A DNA stretch of 64,000 nucleotides from an uncultured Erythrobacter sp. (GTDB lineage: Bacteria > Pseudomonadota > Alphaproteobacteria > Sphingomonadales > Sphingomonadaceae): positions 372,001 to 436,000 of the forward strand of contig CANLPY010000002.1 in NCBI GenBank assembly GCA_947493165.1, in the 5' to 3' direction. The position numbers and the translations under genes are program-made. A model generated the notes under the pieces. The model had not been told where the DNA came from and made no database searches. It worked only from the letters and a program-made list of their open reading frames with translations. Shown here piece by piece: positions 25,277 through 34,647 of this stretch. Each line of letters opens with the position of its first letter. The stretch's first letter is position 1.

Positions 25277-26347
25277 ATGACACAAGACGTAATCATCCGA
25301 AAATCTGGCGCTGTCGGCCATATTTCGCTGAACCGGCCCAAGGCGCTGCATGCGCTCACGCTCGATATGTGCCATGCGATGAGTGTGGCGCTTTCCGAAT
25401 GGGCGAGCGATGATGAAGTGCAGGCCATCATCCTCGACCATGCCGAGGGAACGCGCGGTTTTTGCGCGGGCGGCGACATCGCTATGCTCCGCGACAGTGC
25501 GCTGAACGATGGCGGCGTGTCAGGCCGCAAATTCTTCCACGACGAGTATCAGCTCAATCATCAGATCTTCACCTATGAAAAGCCGATTGTGGCTTTCATG
25601 GATGGCATCACGATGGGCGGCGGGGTCGGCATTTCGCTGCCCGCCAAGTTCCGCGTTGCGACCGAGAACACCCGCTTCGCAATGCCCGAATCCGGCATCG
25701 GCCTGTTCCCCGATGTCGGCGGCGGCTGGTATCTCTCGCGCTTAGGCGGTCGGATTGGTCAGTTTCTCGCCCTCACAGGCGCGCGGCTGGATGGATCAGA
25801 GAGCCTGTGGGCGGGCCTTGCGACGCATTACGTTCCGAGCGAAATGCTCGACGATATCAAGGCACGGATCGCCGAGCGCCCCGGCCGTATCTCCGGCATC
25901 CTGTCCGAACCGGTCGGCACGCCGCCGGAGGCGCGGATCGAGAAGAACGCGCTTAAGATCGCGAAGCACTTTGCCAGCGACAGCTACGAAGACATTCTCG
26001 CCAGCCTCGAGGCAGAAATCGAGAGCAATGAGAATGGCGGCGCGGACTGGGCGCAGAAAGAGCGTGACACGCTCGGCACCAAATCACCGCAGACCTGCAA
26101 GGTTGCGCTGCGCCAGCTTGCGACAAGCACCAAGCTCACCGATTTCGCCGACAATATGCGGATGGAATATCGCATCGGCAGCCGCGTTCTGGTCCGCCCT
26201 GATTTTGCCGAAGGCGTACGCGCCGTCATCACAGATAAAACCCACGATCCCAAATGGAACCCCGCAACGCCGGAAGAGGTGAGCGAAGAGCTGCTCGATG
26301 CGATCTTTGCCCCGCTGCCCGATGATGAGGAATGGAAGCCCCTATGA
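25277..26347 (+). CDS. 3-hydroxyisobutyryl-CoA hydrolase (crotonase family)
   Basis: 356 residues. [15 protein letters not shown] (about residue 61) and [31 protein letters not shown], spanning residues 110-140, match the HIBYL-CoA hydrolase branch of crotonases, which is longer than hydratases. [20 protein letters not shown] is a hallmark of that branch, where the Glu and Asp take part in thioester hydrolysis. The enzyme releases free 3-hydroxyisobutyrate for MmsB, relieving build-up of reactive methacrylyl-CoA. It is 9 bp after the dehydrogenase, and its stop overlaps the next start as ATGA. Confidence 0.9.
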   Translation: MTQDVIIRKSGAVGHISLNRPKALHALTLDMCHAMSVALSEWASDDEVQAIILDHAEGTRGFCAGGDIAMLRDSALNDGGVSGRKFFHDEYQLNHQIFTYEKPIVAFMDGITMGGGVGISLPAKFRVATENTRFAMPESGIGLFPDVGGGWYLSRLGGRIGQFLALTGARLDGSESLWAGLATHYVPSEMLDDIKARIAERPGRISGILSEPVGTPPEARIEKNALKIAKHFASDSYEDILASLEAEIESNENGGADWAQKERDTLGTKSPQTCKVALRQLATSTKLTDFADNMRMEYRIGSRVLVRPDFAEGVRAVITDKTHDPKWNPATPEEVSEELLDAIFAPLPDDEEWKPL

Positions 26348-27138
26348 GTTACGAAACAATCACCGTTGAACCAGATGCCCAAGGCACAAAGGGCGTCACC
26401 CTCATGACGCTCAACCGGCCCCAGGCTCTGAACGCCCTCAACTCAAAAGTGCTTGAAGAGCTGATTGATGCTTTCGCCGCCTATCAAGCCGATGATAGCC
26501 AGCTTTGCGCAGTGCTGACCGGATCGGGCGAGAAAGCCTTTGCCGCAGGCGCTGACATTAAGGAAATGTCGGACAAGGCGGCAGCTGACTTCTATCTCGA
26601 TGATTTCTTTTCGCCTTGGACATCCGAGATTGTGAAAAAGACCCGCAAGCCGTGGATCGCAGCGGTGAACGGCTTTGCGCTGGGCGGCGGGTGCGAGCTT
26701 GCGATGATGGCCGATTTCATAATTGCGTCGGACAATGCGAAGTTTGGCCAGCCCGAAATCAAGCTGGGCGTGGCCCCCGGAATGGGCGGGTCGCAGCGCC
26801 TCACCCGCGCAATTGGCAAATCGAAGAGCATGGAAATGTGCCTGACGGGCCGGATGATGGGCGCGGAAGAAGCGGAGCGCGCAAACCTGGTGGTGCGGGT
26901 TGTGCCGCAGGCGGACCTGCTGGCCGATGCGCTCAAAACCGCCACGGCCATCGCATCAATGCCGCCAATGGCCGCAATCGCGAACAAGGAAATGGTCAAT
27001 GCGGCGTTTGAAATGACACTGGATCAGGGCCTGATTATGGAGCGCCGCATCTTCCAGATCCTGACCGCAAGCGAGGACAAAGCCGAGGGCATGGCGGCCT
27101 TTATCGAGAAACGTGAGGGTGTGTGGAAGGGGAGATAG
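26344..27138 (+). CDS. Enoyl-CoA hydratase (methacrylyl-CoA step likely)
   Basis: 264-residue crotonase. ATG 26344 overlaps the preceding stop. [13 protein letters not shown] (about 66-78) is the CoA/oxyanion motif; [20 protein letters not shown] and [19 protein letters not shown] carry the two glutamates expected for a true hydratase (in GGGCELA and GQPEI...). Context suggests hydration of methacrylyl-CoA to 3-hydroxyisobutyryl-CoA, but a broad-range EchA is also possible. The next frame (small membrane protein) starts 16 bp inside the 3' end. Confidence 0.9.
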   Translation: MSYETITVEPDAQGTKGVTLMTLNRPQALNALNSKVLEELIDAFAAYQADDSQLCAVLTGSGEKAFAAGADIKEMSDKAAADFYLDDFFSPWTSEIVKKTRKPWIAAVNGFALGGGCELAMMADFIIASDNAKFGQPEIKLGVAPGMGGSQRLTRAIGKSKSMEMCLTGRMMGAEEAERANLVVRVVPQADLLADALKTATAIASMPPMAAIANKEMVNAAFEMTLDQGLIMERRIFQILTASEDKAEGMAAFIEKREGVWKGR

Positions 27139-27392
27139 CCCTCAAGGGCCTGGGCCTGATATTATTCGGTTTGCTGTTCGTCTGGCTTGGGTTCGACGGA
27201 TGGCGGCATCGTCGCAAAGAGCGAATAAGCTTAATTGAGGCGGCAATTCTAAAGGCGGGAGGCGAAGAAGAGCCATTACCGCTCAACCGTTGGGATCGGG
27301 TGATGGCTTATGTCCAACCGGTCCTAATGCTCATATTTGGACCGCTCATGATCTTAGGCGGATTAGCGGTGCTTTCACTTTTGGGAGAGTGA
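27123..27392 (+). CDS. Small two-helix membrane protein
   Basis: 89 residues with a GTG start at 27123, overlapping the hydratase stop by 16 bp. Two hydrophobic segments, [16 protein letters not shown] (about 9-24) and [21 protein letters not shown] (about 66-86), flank a charged central part with [12 protein letters not shown] and [13 protein letters not shown]. It sits tightly between the hydratase and mmsB (stop at 27392, next ATG 27394), so it is co-transcribed with the valine genes. No domain is recognised; the start codon is uncertain. Confidence 0.65.
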   Translation: MEGEIALKGLGLILFGLLFVWLGFDGWRHRRKERISLIEAAILKAGGEEEPLPLNRWDRVMAYVQPVLMLIFGPLMILGGLAVLSLLGE

Positions 27393-27393
27393 C

Positions 27394-28263
27394 ATGAAAA
27401 TAGCCTTTATCGGCCTTGGCAATATGGGCGGCGGAATGGCCGCCAACCTTGTGAAGGCGGGCCATGATGTGCGGGCCTTTGACCTAAGCGAAGCCGCTTT
27501 GGCTGCTGCAAAGGTTGCAGGCTGCGCGACCTTCACCAGTGCATCTGAAGCCTGCGAAGAAGCGGAAGCGGTTGTGTCCATGCTGCCTAACGGCGCGATT
27601 GTGCGCGATGTCTATCGCACCGATATGATCGGCACAGCGCCCGCTGGTGCGGTGCTGCTCGATTGCTCGACCATCGATGTCGCCACCGCCCGTGAAGTCG
27701 CCGAGCACGCGAGCAAGGCCGGATACGACATGGTCGATGCGCCTGTCTCTGGCGGGATTGCGGCGGCGAATGGCGGCACGCTGACGTTTATGGTTGGCGG
27801 CACGAAGGCCGCGTTTGATCGCGCCGAACCGATCCTCTCCGCAATGGGCAAAGCGGTGATCCACGCAGGCGATGCTGGCGCGGGTCAGACGGCCAAGATC
27901 TGCAACAACATGCTGCTCGCCATCACCATGATCGGCACAGCCGAAGCGATGAAAATGGCCGAGAAGCTGGGCCTCGATCCTCAGAAATTCTACGAGATCA
28001 GCTCGCAAAGTTCAGGCTACAATTGGTCATTGAACGCCTACACGCCAATGCCGGGCGTGGGCGCCGATAGCCCTGCAGACAATGATTATGCGGGCGGCTT
28101 TGCCACCCCTTTGATGGTCAAGGATTTGCGCCTCGCGATGGAAGCTGCTGAGACGGCTGATGCAGCGGTGCCGTTGGGCTCGCGCGCGGCGGCGCTCTAT
28201 GAGGACTTTCTTGGCGCAGGAAACGAAGCGTTCGATTTCTCCGCCATCATCACGACCTATTGA
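27394..28263 (+). CDS. mmsB: 3-hydroxyisobutyrate dehydrogenase
   Basis: 289 residues. IAFIGLGNMGGGMAANLVKAGHDV is the NAD-binding Rossmann start of beta-hydroxyacid dehydrogenases; DAPVSGGIAAANGGTLTFMVGG (about 109-130) is the substrate-binding signature. Lys168 in GQTAKICNNM is the catalytic lysine. It oxidises 3-hydroxyisobutyrate to methylmalonate semialdehyde, the substrate of MmsA. The C-terminus overlaps the convergent Nmad3-like gene by 14 bp. With the hydrolase, hydratase, dehydrogenase and mmsA this completes valine degradation from isobutyryl-CoA. Confidence 0.93.
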   Translation: MKIAFIGLGNMGGGMAANLVKAGHDVRAFDLSEAALAAAKVAGCATFTSASEACEEAEAVVSMLPNGAIVRDVYRTDMIGTAPAGAVLLDCSTIDVATAREVAEHASKAGYDMVDAPVSGGIAAANGGTLTFMVGGTKAAFDRAEPILSAMGKAVIHAGDAGAGQTAKICNNMLLAITMIGTAEAMKMAEKLGLDPQKFYEISSQSSGYNWSLNAYTPMPGVGADSPADNDYAGGFATPLMVKDLRLAMEAAETADAAVPLGSRAAALYEDFLGAGNEAFDFSAIITTY

Positions 28264-28972
28264 TCTCAGCAATAACCTGGTCCAGCCACTCGCGCGGCTC
28301 TTTGCGCCTACCAACATCGGCGACAAATTCCTGACCACGCGCGACGCTTTGCAGCTGGCCTCGTTTTGCCCAGCGCGATGGCCGGTCGTGATAGGATAGC
28401 CCGCCGGGTTTAAGCCATTTGGGCCGCCGCCACACAGATGGGTTCGCGCCTGGCAGTGTCAGCCTCAGCGCATCACTTGCATGGCTTGCGGTCCGCCCTT
28501 CCCCGCGCCAGATTACATCGTTTGAACCATGCATCGCGAGCGCATGCGGGTGGCCCGCATCCACGCATTCTTGCGGCGCACCGCCCGCAAGCGATATCAT
28601 CTCTTCGACGCGCAGATAGCCGAAAATACGGTGATGCGGTTGCTCGCCTGCGGCCCGAAACAGGCCGAAGAAAACGAATACATCGCCCCGCTCCGCGCCT
28701 TGCCGCTCCAGATGGGTTTGGGCCGCACCGCATTGGCCAAACCAGCACGTTCCATCATCCCTGAACATGGGATCGTGGTGGCACAAATCATCTGAGCTCA
28801 GCTTTCCTCGGCTCGCCTGCGCGGCCAATTTATCAAGCCCCAAATCGCCGTATGTCGTGGTGCTGGCCGCGCCCGCTGGGATGGGCAGGCTGATCGGTCT
28901 ACCATCCACAATAGGCGACGGTCCGCCGCCCGCCGCGCTGTCAAAACCCTTGCGAGAGAAGATAATCCGCAT
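28250..28972 (-). CDS. Nmad3-like protein (nucleotide modification associated domain 3)
   Basis: 240 residues from ATG 28972, beginning MRIIFSRKGFDSAAGGGPSPI, which I recognise as the opening of the Nmad3 domain. That domain is predicted to act in base hypermodification in phages and has homologues on bacterial chromosomes. LPIPAGAASTTTYGDLGL follows, then a Cys/His/Trp-rich centre (ICHHDPMF-like, FGQCGAAQTHLERQG, GDVFVFFGLFR) and HALAMHGSNDVIW. No methyltransferase, kinase or restriction gene lies nearby, so its role here is open. It overlaps the 3' end of mmsB and is divergent from the nucleotidyltransferase at 29064. Identification is by memory of the family pattern. Confidence 0.7.
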   Translation of the reverse strand: MRIIFSRKGFDSAAGGGPSPIVDGRPISLPIPAGAASTTTYGDLGLDKLAAQASRGKLSSDDLCHHDPMFRDDGTCWFGQCGAAQTHLERQGAERGDVFVFFGLFRAAGEQPHHRIFGYLRVEEMISLAGGAPQECVDAGHPHALAMHGSNDVIWRGEGRTASHASDALRLTLPGANPSVWRRPKWLKPGGLSYHDRPSRWAKRGQLQSVARGQEFVADVGRRKEPREWLDQVIAEINRS

Positions 28973-29063
28973 AGCTAGCCTATTGGCGCGCGAACCGGTG
29001 TTGCACAACACTCATCGCACGCGGCTTTGCGCCGACAACCGATTAACGCTAAAGGTGAGCAAT

Positions 29064-29870
29064 ATGGATGGAAAACAAAGAGTCACAGCCCTCATCATGG
29101 CCGGCAAACGCGCCGGCGTGCTCGATCCGCTGGCGCAGCGCGCAGGCGTGGCGCAAAAATGCGTCGTGCCGGTCAACGGCACACCGATGGTCGCGCGCGT
29201 GGTGGAACAAGTCGCCGCATGTGACCGGGTCGGGCATATCCGCATTGTCGCGCATGAGCCGGATGAAATTGCCGCGCAGCCTGTTGTCGCAAAACTGATC
29301 AAAGACGGCCGGCTCAGCTTCGCAGAAGGCAAGTTCAACATCGTCGACAGCGTCTTTTCCGGTGCTGCGGGCGCCGAGTTCCCGCTGCTGATCACCACGG
29401 CTGACAATTGTCTGGTGACGCCGGAAGGCTACGGCGAATTCATCGAAAAAGCGCTCGCCGAAAAAGCAGGCGCGGCTGCTGGCCTTGCACGCAAGGAAGA
29501 CGTGCAGGCTGCCGATCCCGAGGGACAATCGAAATTTTATCAATTTAGGGATGGCGGCTTTTCAAATTGCAATATGTATTGGATGGGCAGCGCAGAGGCG
29601 CTGAAAGCCGCTGAGATCATGCGCGGAGGTGGGCAGTTCGTGAAATTCCCCGCACGCATTATCAAAGCGTTCGGCCTGATGAACCTGATCCGGTTCCGCA
29701 TGGGCACAGGCTCTAAAGAAAAGTTATTCGCGCAAATATCCAAGCGGTTTGGGATCAAGCTGGTGCCGATTGTGCTGTCGAACGGGCAATATGCCATCGA
29801 CGTTGATAATGAGCGCACCTTTGAAGTGACCGAGCGCATTCTCTCCAAAACGGAGGGGAAGCGCGGCTGA
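29064..29870 (+). CDS. MobA-like nucleotidyltransferase
   Basis: 268 residues. ATG 29064 (MDGKQRVTALIMAGKRAGVLDPLAQRAG) follows GGTGAG; the frame extends upstream without coding character. VTALIMAGKRAGVLDPLA resembles the NTP-binding GxG(x)R loop of NTP_transf_3 proteins; KCVVPVNGTPMVARVVE matches the K...P...G.PM pattern, and LLITTADNCLVTP the metal-binding Asp (TADN). The C-terminal half is unlike MobA and looks like a lipid- or sugar-alcohol-nucleotidyltransferase. It is 21 bp before a flippase gene, suggesting synthesis and export of a glycan or phospho-alcohol polymer; substrate unknown. Confidence 0.75.
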   Translation: MDGKQRVTALIMAGKRAGVLDPLAQRAGVAQKCVVPVNGTPMVARVVEQVAACDRVGHIRIVAHEPDEIAAQPVVAKLIKDGRLSFAEGKFNIVDSVFSGAAGAEFPLLITTADNCLVTPEGYGEFIEKALAEKAGAAAGLARKEDVQAADPEGQSKFYQFRDGGFSNCNMYWMGSAEALKAAEIMRGGGQFVKFPARIIKAFGLMNLIRFRMGTGSKEKLFAQISKRFGIKLVPIVLSNGQYAIDVDNERTFEVTERILSKTEGKRG

Positions 29871-29891
29871 CCGCCGGCTTAAGCCCTGCTG

Positions 29892-31193
29892 ATGAAGCGT
29901 CTTTTCCAGAATATCGGCTGGCTGCTGACAGGGCGCGGTTTCAACGCGGCGATGAGCCTCGTCTATCTTTACCTCGCAACCCACACGCTGGGGATTGAGA
30001 AGTTTGGTCATTTCGCGATTATTGTCGCGCTTGGCCAGACCGTGACGGGCCTTGCAAACTTTCAGACGTGGCAGTTTATCGTGCGCTGGGGCGCGAATGG
30101 AGAAGGTGCAGGCGAGGCAACCGGTTTTGCCATCGCGCTCGACATTCTGTCAGTTCTGATGGGCGCGGTGATCGCCGCTGGCGTGGTGTGGACCGCCCAA
30201 TTGTGGCTACCCTTGCCTGATGAATTGTTGTGGCTGACCTTTGGCTATTGCATTATCTCCCTGCTTTCGATCCGCACGACGCCAACGGGCCTGCTGCGGC
30301 TCAATTTCAAATATGCGACCGCAACCGGGGCAGAAGCCGTGCAGCCCGCGATCCGCGCGGCCGGAGCGATATTGGCAGCATACTTCATGCCCAATGTCGC
30401 AGGCTTCGTGCTTGCGTGGGCGGCGGCAGAGGTTGCCGTTGCGATAACATTGTGGATCGTCGCAACAAGAGGCGCGCCGATTGAATGGGACAAGGTCAGC
30501 CTCACCAAAATCCCGGCGCGGCATACCGATGCATGGCGTTTTGTCTGGTCCACCAACATGTCAGGCAGCCTGACGATTGCAGGCAAGCAGATGATCATCT
30601 TGCTGGTCGGCACATTTGGCGGGGCGGCGCTGGCAGGCGGTTTCAGAGTGGCCGCACAATTGGGTCAAGCGTTGGTGACACTCGCGCAGACCATTTCCAA
30701 AGCGATCCTGCCAGAGCTGGTCCACGATAAGAAAAACGCGGTTGAGATTGCGCGGCGCATGGCCAATATCGCGGTGGTCGCGGGCAGCCTTGCGGTCGGC
30801 ATGGCATTGCTGTTTGGGCGCTGGGGCCTTGAGACCATCGCGGAGGATGATTTCTCTGGTTTCTATTGGGCGATGGTGATCCTATCGATCGCGGGCGCTG
30901 TGGAGTTGGTCGGGGCCAGTCTGGAATCGCTGCTGGTTTCCGCTGGTAAGGCGCACACGGCATTCATCGTGCGCGCAGTGCCAACCGTGCTTGCGCTGCT
31001 CCTGCTCAGCACAGCGATTGCATGGGATGGGGCAAAAGGCGCAGCCTTTGCGATGCTGGGGTCAAGCGCGCTGGCCGTGCTGGGCTTTTTTGTCGCGGTG
31101 CTCAACCTGCAACAGATCAGAATTTCGGTCGAGCCGGGTGCGGCAGGAAAAGCCAAAATCGCTCACAAGCCAGAGCTTGGACCGGACGCTTAA
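29892..31193 (+). CDS. Oligosaccharide flippase / Wzx-like membrane protein
   Basis: 433 residues with about twelve to fourteen hydrophobic segments. MKRLFQNIGWLLTGRGFNAAMSLVYLYLA begins the polysaccharide-biosynthesis (MATE-like) fold, shared by Wzx and related lipid-linked oligosaccharide flippases. EFVIR-type gating residues cannot be assigned by eye. A hydrophilic tail (GKAKIAHKPELGP) ends the protein. The gene follows the nucleotidyltransferase by 21 bp and probably forms a two-gene unit that makes and moves an envelope glycan precursor. It is convergent with gcvPB with a 49-bp gap. Confidence 0.82.
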   Translation: MKRLFQNIGWLLTGRGFNAAMSLVYLYLATHTLGIEKFGHFAIIVALGQTVTGLANFQTWQFIVRWGANGEGAGEATGFAIALDILSVLMGAVIAAGVVWTAQLWLPLPDELLWLTFGYCIISLLSIRTTPTGLLRLNFKYATATGAEAVQPAIRAAGAILAAYFMPNVAGFVLAWAAAEVAVAITLWIVATRGAPIEWDKVSLTKIPARHTDAWRFVWSTNMSGSLTIAGKQMIILLVGTFGGAALAGGFRVAAQLGQALVTLAQTISKAILPELVHDKKNAVEIARRMANIAVVAGSLAVGMALLFGRWGLETIAEDDFSGFYWAMVILSIAGAVELVGASLESLLVSAGKAHTAFIVRAVPTVLALLLLSTAIAWDGAKGAAFAMLGSSALAVLGFFVAVLNLQQIRISVEPGAAGKAKIAHKPELGPDA

Positions 31194-31242
31194 TCCCAGA
31201 CCGGCGACGCCTAGCAACTGATCCTTCGCAGTCAGCGCCGCA

Positions 31243-32811
31243 TCAATCCTCAGGCTCACTCCAAGCAAGCTTTGGCTTCCTTGCAGCCGCCGTTTCATCC
31301 AACCGCCGGCGCGGCGCGTAATATGGCGCTTGCTTCAGCGTCTCATCGCCAGCCAGCGCCCGCTCCGTCACGCTGCGAAACGCGGTGATGAATTGGTCAA
31401 TGCTCGCCTTGCTTTCGGTTTCGGTTGGTTCAACCAACATCGCCCCGTGAACCACCAGCGGGAAATAAACCGTCATCGGGTGATAGCCTTCGTCAATCAG
31501 CCCTTTGGCCAGATCAAGAGTGGAGAGACCCCCGCCGAAATCCTTGTCGCCAAACAAAGCCTCATGCATACACGGGCCAGCGTCGGCGAACGGCGCATGG
31601 AGAATGTCTTCAAGGCTGCGCAGGATGTAATTTGCGTTGAGAACAGCGTCTTCCGCGACCTGTTTCAAACCGTCTGCACCGTGGCTGAGCATGTAAGTGA
31701 GCGCGCGGGTGAACATTCCCATTTGCCCGTGGAATGCCGTCATCCGCCCAAAGCTTTGCCCGCGATGTTTGCGCTGTTCCTCTTCGACCAGCTCATACCC
31801 TTCGTCATCAGGCAATTTGCGCACGATTGGCAGCGGCGCAAAGTCTTTCAGAGCGTCAGAGAATACCACAGGGCCAGAGCCGGGACCGCCGCCGCCATGC
31901 GGGGTGGAGAACGTCTTGTGCAAGTTGATGTGCATCGCATCCACGCCAAGATCGCCCGGACGCACACGGCCAACAATCGCATTGAAGTTCGCGCCGTCGC
32001 AATAGACGTAGGCGCCAACCGCGTGGACCGCATCGGCAATTTCTCGAAAGTCTTTTTCAAACAATCCGCAGGTGTTGGGATTGGTGATCATCACCGCAGC
32101 TACATCAGGCGCTAAGCGGGCTTTGATCGCATCAAGATCAACGCGGCCTTCTGGCGTCGCTGGGATGTCTTCCACCGCGTAGCCAGCAAAGGCCGCCGTG
32201 GCCGGGTTGGTGCCATGCGCGCTTTCCGGCACCAGCACGACTTTGCGTGCATCGCCGCGCGCGGTGTGCGCAGCGCGGATCGCCAGAATACCGCACAATT
32301 CGCCATGTGCACCCGCCTTGGGGCTCATCGCGACGCCGGGCATACCAGTAAGCTTGCACAGCCAATCGCCCAATTCATGGATAACTTGCAGCGCGCCTTG
32401 CACGCTTTGCTGCGGCGCCATCGGATGAATATCCGCAAAACCGGGAAGCCGCGCGACTTTCTCATTAAGGCGCGGATTGTGCTTCATCGTGCAGCTACCG
32501 AGCGGGAAGAAACCAAGGTCGATCCCGTAATTCTGGCGGCTAAGACGGGTGTAATGCCGCACCGTTTCAGGCTCTGTCAGGCCGACAAGCCCGATAGGCT
32601 CTTCGCGCTCAAAACCCGCCAAGCGGTTGGTGTGGGTTTTGTCGATTTCGGGCAGATCAACGCCGGTTGTTTCCGCATGGCCGATTTCAAAGATCAGCGG
32701 CTCTTCCAGCATTAGCGCGCGGTTGCCCGTGGTGGTCGATGGGCCATTGTGCAGGCCATCTTCGCTCACTTGCATTTCAGGCTTCCACCCGGATTTGTTG
32801 GGCGCGTTCAT
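31243..32811 (-). CDS. gcvPB: Glycine dehydrogenase (decarboxylating) subunit 2
   Basis: 522 residues, the C-terminal half of glycine cleavage P-protein as a separate gene. [19 protein letters not shown] contains the PLP-binding lysine (His-Lys-Thr). [20 protein letters not shown] and the [20 protein letters not shown] region fit the family. It forms the catalytic heterotetramer with GcvPA, decarboxylating glycine and loading aminomethyl on GcvH. The start overlaps the gcvPA stop as ATGA. It is the last gene of gcvT-gcvH-gcvPA-gcvPB. The two-subunit P-protein is usual in this group and in many Gram-positives. Confidence 0.94.
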   Translation of the reverse strand: MNAPNKSGWKPEMQVSEDGLHNGPSTTTGNRALMLEEPLIFEIGHAETTGVDLPEIDKTHTNRLAGFEREEPIGLVGLTEPETVRHYTRLSRQNYGIDLGFFPLGSCTMKHNPRLNEKVARLPGFADIHPMAPQQSVQGALQVIHELGDWLCKLTGMPGVAMSPKAGAHGELCGILAIRAAHTARGDARKVVLVPESAHGTNPATAAFAGYAVEDIPATPEGRVDLDAIKARLAPDVAAVMITNPNTCGLFEKDFREIADAVHAVGAYVYCDGANFNAIVGRVRPGDLGVDAMHINLHKTFSTPHGGGGPGSGPVVFSDALKDFAPLPIVRKLPDDEGYELVEEEQRKHRGQSFGRMTAFHGQMGMFTRALTYMLSHGADGLKQVAEDAVLNANYILRSLEDILHAPFADAGPCMHEALFGDKDFGGGLSTLDLAKGLIDEGYHPMTVYFPLVVHGAMLVEPTETESKASIDQFITAFRSVTERALAGDETLKQAPYYAPRRRLDETAAARKPKLAWSEPED

Positions 32812-34172
32812 GATAGCACCTCCTCAAGGTTGGTGGCCAAGGCCTCTATATCCTCGTCTGTGGTCGTTTCCGTGACCGCGACAAGCAGCGCATCATTCAG
32901 CGCCTCGACGCCCGGATAGAGCCGATCAAGCGAGACGCCGCCGAGCACGCCCTTATCGGCGAGTGCGCGCACAGCTTCGCGCGCCGGCTTACCGCCCAAT
33001 CGCACGGTGAATTCGTTGAAGAACGCGCTGTTGAGCAAGCTAACACCGGGGATTTGTTCCAACCGATCTGCGGTCTTGCAAGCGAGGCGATGATTTTCCG
33101 CCGCCAGTTCGCGCAAGCCCTTCTCACCGAGGAGCGTCATGTGCACACTGAAGGCGAGCGCGCACAGACCGGAATTTGTGCAGATGTTGCTCGTCGCTTT
33201 TTCGCGCCGGATATGCTGTTCACGCGTGGAAAGCGTCAGCACGAAGCCGCGCTTACCTTCCGCATCCGCGGTCTCTCCGCAAAGCCGGCCCGGCATTTGC
33301 CGCACATGCTTGGGATCGCGCACCGCGAACAAGCCGAGATACGGCCCGCCAAATTGCAGGCCAACGCCGATCGACTGGCCTTCGCCCACAACGATATCTG
33401 CGCCCATTTCACCGGGTGATTTGATTGCGCCAAGCGCCACGGGCTCTGTGTTGACGACAACCAGCAAGGCTCCCTTTGCGTGCGCAGCGTCGGCCAGTTC
33501 GGTAAGGTCCGGTATGCGGCCCAAAATGTCAGGATATTGCACCACCACACAGGCAGTGTCGTCATCAATCCGGCTTATCAGGCCAGCATTGTCCGGCTCT
33601 GTCTGGATCGCGGGCATGGCATCGGCAATTGTGTCGCCGGTGAACTGCGCCATCGTCTTGACGACTTCGCTGTAATGCGGGTGCAGCGCGCCAGACAGGA
33701 CGGCGCGGTGCCTTTTTGTGACGCGGCCGGCCATTGCGACCGCTTCCCAGCAAGCGGTTGAGCCATCATAGAGCGAGGCGTTGGCGACTGCGCAGCCATA
33801 GAGGCGCGCAACTTGGCTTTGGAATTCGAACAGCATTTGCAGCGTGCCCTGAGCGATCTCAGGCTGGTACGGGGTGTAAGCGGTCAGGAACTCGCCGCGC
33901 TGGATCACGGTATCAACACTGGCGGGCACATGGTGGCGATAGGCGCCTGCGCCGAGGAAGAACGGAGCATCCCCCGCGGCCAAATTCTTGCCAGCACGCG
34001 ATTTCATATGCCGCTCAACCGCCATCTCGCTGGCGTGCATCGGCAGATCGCGGATTGGACCGTCTAGCTGCGCCACGGCGGGCACATCGACGAATAGGTC
34101 GTCAATCGAATTCGCGCCGATCTTGGCCAGCATATCGCTGCGGTCGGTGTCAGTGAGAGGCAGGTAACGCAT
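32808..34172 (-). CDS. gcvPA: Glycine dehydrogenase (decarboxylating) subunit 1
   Basis: 454 residues, the N-terminal half of the P-protein. [27 protein letters not shown] opens as in Gcv[18 protein letters not shown] and [22 protein letters not shown] are the strongly conserved blocks that contact PLP from the partner subunit. GGA lies before the start. A short hairpin at 34187-34208 lies just upstream in the gcvH-gcvPA spacer. Its stop overlaps gcvPB. Function is described with gcvPB. Confidence 0.94.
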   Translation of the reverse strand: MRYLPLTDTDRSDMLAKIGANSIDDLFVDVPAVAQLDGPIRDLPMHASEMAVERHMKSRAGKNLAAGDAPFFLGAGAYRHHVPASVDTVIQRGEFLTAYTPYQPEIAQGTLQMLFEFQSQVARLYGCAVANASLYDGSTACWEAVAMAGRVTKRHRAVLSGALHPHYSEVVKTMAQFTGDTIADAMPAIQTEPDNAGLISRIDDDTACVVVQYPDILGRIPDLTELADAAHAKGALLVVVNTEPVALGAIKSPGEMGADIVVGEGQSIGVGLQFGGPYLGLFAVRDPKHVRQMPGRLCGETADAEGKRGFVLTLSTREQHIRREKATSNICTNSGLCALAFSVHMTLLGEKGLRELAAENHRLACKTADRLEQIPGVSLLNSAFFNEFTVRLGGKPAREAVRALADKGVLGGVSLDRLYPGVEALNDALLVAVTETTTDEDIEALATNLEEVLS

Positions 34173-34186
34173 TGATTATCTCCAAA

Positions 34187-34208
34187 CCGCTTTATTGCTA
34201 AAAAGCGG
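34187..34208 (-). promoter_or_regulatory. Intercistronic hairpin in the gcv operon
   Basis: On the minus strand CCGCTTT (34208-34202) pairs with AAAGCGG (34193-34187) around an eight-nt loop, followed by TTTGG and then the GGAGA of gcvPA. A 7-bp stem with a short T-run could be a weak terminator or processing site that lowers P-protein expression relative to gcvT and gcvH. Confidence 0.5.
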
Positions 34209-34270
34209 CGTCACGGTGCGCCAACAGATACGGCGAGCCGGGCTTTTCAGATGCCCGTGCAAACGACAAA

Positions 34271-34642
34271 TCACAGATTATCAACAAACGCCTTATACGC
34301 CTTGTCGTCCATCAGGCCTTCCAGCTCGCTCGCGTCGCCGATGGTCATGCGGAAGAACCAGCCTTCCTCTTCAGGCGAGGTGTTGACCAGCGCAGGCTCA
34401 TCTTCCAGCGCACCATTGGTTTCCATCACTTCACCAGTGATCGGGGCATAGACATCGCTTGCCGCCTTCACACTTTCGACCACGGCCGCTTCGCCGCCCT
34501 TCTCGACCTGGCTGCCAGTATCAGGCAGCTCGACAAACACGATGTCGCCCAATTGCTCCTGCGCATAATCCGTAATGCCGACCGTGGCGCTCTCGCCTTC
34601 GACATCAATCCATTCGTGTTCATCGGTAAAATAACGTGGCAT
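34271..34642 (-). CDS. gcvH: Glycine cleavage system H protein
   Basis: 123 residues. [33 protein letters not shown] is the H-protein start (residues 7-39). The lipoyl site is Lys at about residue 62 in [14 protein letters not shown]. It shuttles the aminomethyl group from GcvP to GcvT on a lipoyl arm. The start codon follows gcvT by 5 bp, so translation is coupled. Length matches the family. A 98-bp spacer with a hairpin separates it from gcvPA. Confidence 0.95.
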   Translation of the reverse strand: MPRYFTDEHEWIDVEGESATVGITDYAQEQLGDIVFVELPDTGSQVEKGGEAAVVESVKAASDVYAPITGEVMETNGALEDEPALVNTSPEEEGWFFRMTIGDASELEGLMDDKAYKAFVDNL

Positions 34643-34647
34643 TCGGG

